Shown: positions 57,835 to 64,000 of the stretch, piece by piece
How positions within the stretch are numbered: the stretch's first letter is position 1
How the letters are laid out: each line of letters starts with the position of its first letter
Assembly (NCBI RefSeq): GCF_052324685.1
Contig: NC_135226.1
Location: 16,393,384-16,457,383, forward strand
Length of the DNA: 64,000 bases
Direction: 5' to 3'
From: Brachyhypopomus gauderio
Lineage: Eukaryota; Chordata; Actinopteri; Gymnotiformes; Hypopomidae
Translations under genes and position numbers: made by a program
Notes under the pieces: generated by a model
Database searches by the model: none
The model's input: the letters and a program-made list of their open reading frames with translations, nothing else
Told to the model about the DNA's origin: nothing

Positions 57835-58040
57835 CAGGGGTCACCAACCTTTTTGAAGTTGGGAGCTACTTCTTGGATACCAATTATTTCGGAGGGCTAC
57901 CAGAAAGAAAGTTGAGCGGGGGGGATTGGGTTCATGTGCGCGTATCAATTGCTAAGCGGGAAGACCGCTAGCAACCGCGGACAATCGCTAATAGCAGCAA
58001 AAACATAAACGATGCAGCGTCACCACGTTGGTGACCCCTG
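57835..58040. mobile_element. hAT-type MITE (206 bp)
   Basis: The ends are CAGGGGTCACCAACCTT and GTTGGTGACCCCTG. The flanks gtatagtc (57827-57834) and gtctagtc (58041-58048) match 7 of 8. Non-coding. Confidence 0.88.
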
Positions 58041-58660
58041 GTCTAGTCTCTTTGCATTACCTTAATCACCTCTCCCCTTATGTTGGGTTTCTCCCTTTTA
58101 TGTTTATGGTGCATGCATTATGTTTGAATTCCCCAGTGAGTTAAACCTGCTATTTTGTTTCGTTAACACGTTTGATTGTACTCGCCCTTTGTTGTTTAGT
58201 GTAGTTCTGTTCGGTGTTCTGTGTTTCTGAGTTTTATCGCGTCTTTTGAGTTTTCTGTATTTATCTGTGTTCTCTTTTCTCCCGTGTTCGTACGGTCTAG
58301 TTTTATTTTACACGTTGAGTTTTCTGTGTCGCTTTTGTGTTGGTGTTTTTCCAACAGTGTGTGTGCTTGCTTTACTCTCACTCTTTAGCTTTATTATAGA
58401 ATCTCAGGAACATCCAGAGACTAGGTGTCAGTACATTATAATGACTTTCATAATGTAAATAAGCATAACTGGAAAAATTAGTCATTGTTTCTTTAATACA
58501 CTATCTTTAGTATTTTAATTATTGAGATTGTAATGGGTTTGTGATGATGATTTCAAAATTATGTGACACTTGTAGTCAAAAATGTTTATTTTTTTCTATT
58601 TATTCGTCAAGATTGTACTTTTGTTGCAAATATTCCTACAGGAATTTGTCCCTGAACAAG

Positions 58661-60979
58661 GGTGGCTTCCGAAGGGTGGCTGGTTATTCTGTGACGTGCA
58701 GGGGTGAGCAACTAAAAAGGAAGCGATCACGCCAAGTCTCAGGGAAATAGGATGGTTTAATAGAAAGTGTGCACTCCCCTCCGGATGTGCGGTTTACAGC
58801 GGCAGCACACAAAACACAACAAAGGGGCGGGAGAGCGGGGACAAGACAGGGACCCGTTCCCTGCCGTCCTAGAGCTACAACACAAAACACATAAAGCTCT
58901 TCATCACCGGATGCTGACAAGGCAGGGACCCGTTGCCTACAGTCCTGGAGCTGAAACAAAAAACAGACATACAGGTTAGCTCGCCTCCTGGGCGGGATCC
59001 TGGACCGACTGGGCTGTCAACAAGACGATAACCACGCCCCGGTCGGTCACAGGACCCTCACGCACTAACCAGCCTTAGGCCGCTCAAGCCCCACCGCTGT
59101 GTGCGGATTGGGAGCACACAGCCCAACACGTCACAGGTGTGGATGTGTGCAGGCCGCCACACTGGGGTGCAACCACGGCTTCCACCGACCACCTCCCGAA
59201 CCTACCTCTTCGCTCGGAGCTGACCCCTGCCCTTTTCGCTAGGGGTCACCCTAGACTCCTGGGGAGTGAACCCCTCCCAGGGCCCCTCATCTCAAGGTGG
59301 ACTCCTCCACCCAACCCAGGAGCGCCGGAGACCAGGGCCCCTGGCAATGCCCAGGGTTTCTTCCTATTCCCCACCATCATAGGGAGTTTTTCCTCGCCAC
59401 TGTCGCCCTTGGCTTGCTCATTAGGGTTCTGGACCCATAGTATTGTTAACCTTGTAAATCCTTTAAAGCTGCTTTGCGACAACTTGAGTTGTTAAAAGCG
59501 CTATACAAATAAACTTTGATTGATTGATTGATTGAATGCGCATCAGGGACACGCTGGTCACACCGAGCTCGAAGGGGAGGGTCTCCGCCTGGAGACCCCA
59601 CTAGGTCCGGGACCTACGCTGACCATTGACCACCCTTTGCCCAGGGGGGAGGGGACCCCTTCTTGGCATGAGGAGACACCCTGTCCGTACACCCCAGGCA
59701 TCTTCTGCCTACTTAAAGGGTACAGGGGCTCCGCCCAACCGGTCAGGTCTCCTGATGGAGTCGCGCCTTCTGAGCCACATGCCGTGGTTCAGGAACCCCA
59801 TAGCTCCCCCCAAAAACATATTTAGGGGAGGCCCCTCCGGGGAATCACAAAACAAAAACACAAACACAACATATAACACTTACGCACCCAAGATGCCGTG
59901 GCACGGAACCTCAAATGGGCCCCTCCCCACACACAGTGAAGAGAGGTGCAAGAGAGGAATTACATAAAACAAAGCACGCTAGGACAAAATGAACACGCAA
60001 AGACAGAGAACACAAACAAACGGACAGGACCCACCGATGCACGCGCTCTGTGGAGTGCGACACGCCCACTCCAGCTCTCTCTCTCTGACCGTTTTCACAA
60101 TGGGATCCGCAGATCTTTGGAGAGAGAGAGCTATGCGCGAGTGGCTTGCGCGTCATGCCCACATGCCCGACGCATCTCTCTGGTTCGCAGTCGCTCACCC
60201 CCGTCACCACGGGATATCGGGTGAAAAGGAGCAGAGAGACTCTCGCGTCTCACGCGTTCCAGCGCGCAGCACGCATCGGTGGACCTGTCCACACACACAC
60301 ACAAACACCACCAGCGAGACACACACAACAGCACACTCACACACTCGCTCAAGTCCGCGTCGTTATTCATACAAAACAAAACAACGTACACACACACATA
60401 CACACACACCGACGATAATGAACAACGGACGAGCGTACTGTGAGGTACCGGTGGTCTCGCTGGGCGAGAGCGGAGTCTACTGGTCCCCAGCTCTAGTCAC
60501 CGCCGTGTGACTTACGGGTCTTACACAAACAACATTTAAACACGGCGGGACGAGTGGGGACAGACTCAACACACTCTCAGACAATACACAACAAACACAC
60601 AGCACGTAGACAAACACTCACCACGAGACATGACCACGAACAAAGGAGAAAGTAAAGGAGACTGGCGGCTTCCGAAGGGTGGCTGGTTATTCTGTGACGG
60701 GCAGGGGTGAGCAAATAAAAAGGAAGCGATCACGCCAAGTCTCGGATGGTTTAATAGAAAGTGTGCAAACCAAAAACCCGTGCATTGTTCCAAATGTAGG
60801 AAATAATAACCAGCAGTCAACTGGTACAAAGACAAGACATATATAGACGAACAAACGACCCTCAGGTGAGACGGATCACGGGTCCCGCCCACCTGAGGGA
60901 CGAACATCACGTGACCAAAAACAGGACCGCTGCAGCTGTAACCGGGGGCGACCGGCAGGGGGCCCCCTCACAACGTGAC
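58661..60979 (-). mobile_element. LTR-bearing element, fossil, no coding region recognised
   Basis: A direct repeat, ggcttccgaagggtggctgg ... ggaagcgatcacgccaagtc, lies at 58663-58780 and 60667-60760. The right copy runs on to gcccgcccacctgag-type DNA and ends CAACGTGACA at 60979, giving an LTR of ~315 bp on the minus strand. GC-rich internal DNA has no gag or pol motifs. It interrupts copy 2 of the duplication exactly where copy 1 is continuous, so it is younger than the duplication. It appears incomplete or non-autonomous. Confidence 0.65.
59335..59535 (+). mobile_element. LINE 3' tail with (TTGA)n end
   Basis: cctcgccactgtcgcccttg, aaagctgctttgcgacaact, gttaaaagcgctatacaaat and an attgattg tail: same family as 26222-26440. 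It lies within the LTR-bearing element. Confidence 0.75.
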
Positions 60980-61104
60980 ATATTGACAGTAAGTCCTATA
61001 CTTTTAATGATATATTGATTGAAATTCATGCCACAAAACTTGATTACTTTTACTCTTTACTTAAATTATGTAATAAAATAAGCCAGATTATCTCTATTTT
61101 CTAT

Positions 61105-61153
61105 ATTTAAGTATATATATATATATATATATATATACTTAAATATAGAAAAT

Positions 61154-61190
<37 letters not shown>
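61105..61190. repeat. (TA)n microsatellite with palindromic arms
   Basis: Two TA runs separated by tatacttaaatatagaaaat, which is the mirror complement of the DNA before the first run. The region can fold as a cruciform. Confidence 0.85.
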
Positions 61191-61191
<1 letters not shown>

Positions 61192-61198
61192 CCTAGTT

Positions 61199-61389
61199 TT
61201 CTTCTGGGAGTACAGTAATCCAAAATAAGCTTTCTCCTAGTAATTAGCATGATACCAATGGTATCAATCAATCAATCAAATTTTATTTATATAGCGCTTT
61301 TTACAACAGTTGTTGTCACAAAGCAGCTTTACAAGTGCCGAGTCCTAGCCCCCAGTGAGCAAGCCAAAGGCGACAGTGGTATATAAATA
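61199..61389 (+). promoter_or_regulatory. OR core promoter split by a LINE tail
   Basis: The EBF-type site (61199-61209) and TAATTAG (61241-61247) are intact and equally spaced as in copy 1. TATATAAATA is at 61380-61389, so the homeodomain-to-TATA distance is 132 bp instead of 14. The target duplication recreated the bases before the TATA box. Effect on expression unknown. Confidence 0.7.
61265..61376 (-). mobile_element. Very short LINE tail insertion (112 bp)
   Basis: Minus-strand 3' end of the (TGAT)n-tailed LINE family. The flanks are a 6-bp duplication, tggtat (61259-61264, 61377-61382). Copy 1 has one tggtat at the matching place. Confidence 0.9.
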
Positions 61390-62076
61390 GACACTGTAAG
61401 CAAGTTTCACTGTACACACCCATGTGAAGGTGATATGAGAAGATGGTATAATACATTTTCTTATTTTTCTTAAATATGTGATATTTTCATTTATACATTG
61501 TATAATTATGTTAGTTTGGAATTATTGAGTTTGTTAATCAGACTGACATCTTGCTAAGGAAATATGTGATTTAGAAGTTCTTTAGAAACTTTCTTTCTAA
61601 AGATTTATTCTACATCATTACGGTTAGGAATCACGATTCCTAATGGGGCTGATGTTCTCTGTTTGAAGTTGCAGTCAGAGCTCTGTCTGTGCATCAGAGA
61701 AAATCAGCATGCTCCAAAACTGCTTTGTCTATTTAAAACAATTCTGCATACAAGCTGCTTTTTATTGTTCAGACATTTCTGATTGTGCTGCGGAAAATAA
61801 ATCTAGACGTAATTAAGATAAAATGTAATTACCAAACCTTTCTATTATACAATGTAAAAAAAGCTGGTAATTATTTTTATGTGGATTTATGCTGTGCCTT
61901 TCGGAGAAGCAAACAGATATATGTTTATGTAAAGGAACAGACTGTTCTGGAACCAAATCACAGCTACAGGCTCATAGACAGATCCTGTCTTAAAACGAAA
62001 TGTGCAGCACCTGGCTATAAGAGACTGCTCATAATTAACCTTTATTACCTGTTTTCCATTACAGATAATATCCTCA

Positions 62077-63006
62077 ATGGAGAATGCTTCCAGCATTTTA
62101 ATGTTTACTCTAGTGCAATTAGATGAAACAATGGAAAACAGATATATGCTTTTGTCTTTGACTGCCTTGTGTTATCATTTTATTTTGCTGTGTAATATCA
62201 CAATAATCGTTTGCATTGCCTCAGATAAGGGGCTTCATGAACCCATGTATATATTTTTATGTAACTTGTGTGTAAATGCGCTGTATGGCACTGCTGGCTT
62301 CTATCCTAAATTCATGTATGACTTACTGTCCCAAATTCCATCAATTTCATATTCAGGATGTATGTTTCAAATATTTGTTATTTATTCATCTGTTTTATGT
62401 GACTATTCAATTTTAACAGTTATGGCATATGACAGGTATGTGGCAATATGTAGGCCTCTGGAGTACTACTCAGAAATGACAAATATCAAAATTGTAAAAT
62501 GTATTATTTTTTGCTGGCTTGCGCCATTGTCTTCCATGGGTATTCTAGTGTTGTTAACATCAAGACTCACTCTGTGTGGATCAAATATTGGCAAGCCATA
62601 TTGTGAAAACTGGGCAGTGGTTAAACTGGCTTGTTACTCTACAACAGTCAATAATGTGATTGGATATGTAGTTATTATCATATATTTGGGGCATGCAGTA
62701 TTGATCTTGGTTTCATATATTCAGTTGATTGAAAAATGCAGAAAATCAATAGAAGGTAGGTACAAATTTATGCAAACATGCATGCCACACCTGCTTGCAC
62801 TGTTCAATATTACAGTTGCATTGTTGTTTGATGTGCTTTACAGCAGATATGGTTCAACATCTTTCCCTCAAAGTGTACGCAATTTTTTGGCCCTAGAATT
62901 TCTTTTTATACCTCCAATTTTAAATCCCATTATATATGGACTAAAACTGACCAAAATCCGAAAGAAGTTAATTGGATTAATCTCCAGTAACAATGCTGTT
63001 GCATAA
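62077..63006 (+). CDS. Odorant receptor (type 1), intact, paralog of 50034
   Basis: A 309-residue receptor with the same motifs as its paralog: NAS glycosylation site (3-5), LHEPMY, MAYDRYVAIC (116-125), YCENW, KFMQTC, NPIIYG. Differences from 50034 are V4A, A13V, S21N, S68A, C110Y, I189T, F209L, S211L, V231A, M235I, I236T, S239L, A243V, A251T, R256S, Y267F and V298L. Only about six synonymous changes accompany them. The acceptor ttttccattacag lies 12 bases before the ATG. The frame is clean, so it is probably functional if the altered promoter still works. Confidence 0.95.
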   Translation: MENASSILMFTLVQLDETMENRYMLLSLTALCYHFILLCNITIIVCIASDKGLHEPMYIFLCNLCVNALYGTAGFYPKFMYDLLSQIPSISYSGCMFQIFVIYSSVLCDYSILTVMAYDRYVAICRPLEYYSEMTNIKIVKCIIFCWLAPLSSMGILVLLTSRLTLCGSNIGKPYCENWAVVKLACYSTTVNNVIGYVVIIIYLGHAVLILVSYIQLIEKCRKSIEGRYKFMQTCMPHLLALFNITVALLFDVLYSRYGSTSFPQSVRNFLALEFLFIPPILNPIIYGLKLTKIRKKLIGLISSNNAVA

Positions 63007-63439
63007 CATGGACATACACCCATACCACCACCTCAGCACCGAATTCTTATATTTACAAATAGGCACATCATGATATTTTGGTGCTCTTGGGGGCCCACTG
63101 GTGGTGCGGGGACCTTATGCAGCCATGTAATTCGATACCTTGAGCTGGCTCTCTGGAAGTAGCTTGAGTGCTGTGTACTGTACTGTTCAAAAGACTTTGT
63201 AGTAGCACTTATTAACAGGTCTCTATTAAATTGTGAAGATACTCCATTTTTAAGGAATCTACAAAATAAAACATTTTAGAAAACAGATGTCATTGGTCAA
63301 GTAAAAATACCCCTGAAATTTGTACATTATTTTGGACACCATCCATACCATGCTCAGTTAATGTCGTCAGGCCTGTTTGAAACCTTTTTGTCTCCCGGCT
63401 CCACCTTTTAATGTCCTTCAATAACGTGTGTAACATAAT

Positions 63440-63925
63440 GAAATGATATAGACTACGCAGGCGAGATGCATTTTCAGAAGAGTCAGACAGTTTCAAGAGA
63501 GGTGGACGATCGATTATTTATTTGTGGAGTTCAACGCGACCACAACTTGTCTGATATGCAAGGAGAAAGTTGCCGTGCTTAAAGAGTATAACCTTAGGCG
63601 TCAATATACAACCAAACATGGAGAGCAGTATGCTAGTTATGAAGGACAGGAGAGGGAGAGACGAGTCGCTCAGCTTCGAAAGACACAAGCACTAAACAAA
63701 CACAAAGCAACCACTGAGCAAACCCTGAACTAAATGTATTTGAATTACTGTATGTGTACATTGTTTTTATATATTAAAATAAATATTTTATATATAAAAA
63801 TAAAAGATTTTTCCTTTTCTCACTGCTGTTTGTCACAATCATTTAATTTGGCCCCTCATCAAAAAAACACAGCCTGGTTAGTTGCCCCCAGGTACTTTGA
63901 GTTTGAGACCATGAGAATCACCTTT
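63440..63925 (+). pseudogene. hAT (Charlie/GTF2IRD2-like) transposase relic, internally deleted
   Basis: A frame reading FVEFNATTTCLICKEKVAVL and, after it, RRQYTTKHGEQY shows the N-terminal zinc finger (Cys-x2-Cys ... His) of Charlie-type transposases related to GTF2IRD2. After RRVAQLRKT it jumps to KHKATTEQTLN and the 3' end shared with 56050-56263. The catalytic domain is absent. It lies immediately after the end of the OR duplication. Confidence 0.75.
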
Positions 63926-64000
63926 GGGAAAAAATATTGTTATACATTATCTTTTGCCTCACAAAAGAAAAACTGCCTGTTACAGAGTTAAAAAAATTTC

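Larger units (their letters stand above)
56743..58390 (+). repeat. LTR-like repeat (family B), copy 2, with two nested MITEs
   Basis: Homologous to 40377-41005 (start TGTCAGGGCTGG, hairpin, gctttcagccct, tctcaagttttcct). It is longer because of two hAT MITEs and extra T-rich DNA. The right limit is approximate. Confidence 0.55.
58535..63437 (+). repeat. Segmental duplication, copy 2 (contains OR 62077)
   Basis: Counterpart of 48885-51575, enlarged by a 2.3-kb LTR element (58661-60979), a LINE tail (61265-61376) and TA expansions. Homology ends near the taacgtgtgtaacataatg run, where a hAT relic begins. Confidence 0.9.

Noticed and set aside
59946-60510. Overlapping frames in a GC-rich stretch
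   Set aside because: They lie in the LTR-bearing element, are CA-repeat and composition driven, and no motif is seen.

Overview
The window is eukaryotic and reads as teleost fish DNA. It holds intronless odorant receptor (OR) coding exons of the fish type-1 repertoire, embedded in AT-rich DNA crowded with fish-type mobile elements: Tc1-like, hAT and PIF/Harbinger-like DNA elements, Gypsy-type LTR elements, L1-like and CR1/L2-like LINEs, and tRNA-derived SINEs. There is no bacterial feature, CRISPR array, rRNA or free-standing tRNA gene. An otophysan fish is plausible, but the species cannot be named from sequence alone.

Layout. 1-1.05 kb: a large foldback repeat with a small palindromic MITE at its centre. 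1.04-7.35 kb: a decayed Ty3/Gypsy fossil on the minus strand carrying a SINE. 7.4-10.3 kb: an LTR (with a hAT MITE inside it), an acidic repeat ORF and 54-bp repeats, interrupted by a LINE. 10.3-11.4 kb: Tc1 remnant, SINE, hAT MITE. 11.9-25.8 kb: first OR group, with an intact gene at 12424, a 5'-truncated pseudogene at 19875 and an intact gene at 24853, separated by an L1-like LINE, a second LTR-element fossil with a minisatellite, and a Tc1 remnant. 27.5-44.9 kb: second OR group (29290 +, 34185 to 33259 -, 43413 +) plus two small OR fragments, with about 6 kb of featureless AT-rich DNA in between. 45-47.7 kb: a nearly whole Tc1-like element and a solo LTR, both sitting in a TA microsatellite. 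48.9-63.4 kb: two copies of a segmental duplication, each carrying one OR gene (50034 and 62077, about 94% identical proteins), separated by a dense nest of hAT and LTR elements. 63.4-64 kb: a hAT transposase relic.

How it works together. Seven apparently intact ORs (six + and one -) are seven-transmembrane receptors expected in the cilia of olfactory sensory neurons. Several have a clear splice acceptor just before the ATG, fitting the usual OR plan of a non-coding 5' exon and one coding exon. For the 50034/62077 pair the core promoter is visible: an Olf/EBF-type site, a TAATTAG homeodomain-type site and a TATA box. In the 62077 copy a 112-bp LINE tail has landed between the homeodomain-type site and the TATA box.

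I did not find a wholly new biological system. The observations most worth following are the promoter-splitting insertion, the patchy divergence of the two young OR paralogs, a long hairpin with two compensated base-pair changes in two LTR-like repeats, and at least seven hAT-type non-autonomous elements with legible 8-bp target duplications, one of which carries a minisatellite. Calls were made by reading sequence and translated frames; family names for repeats are from memory and tentative.
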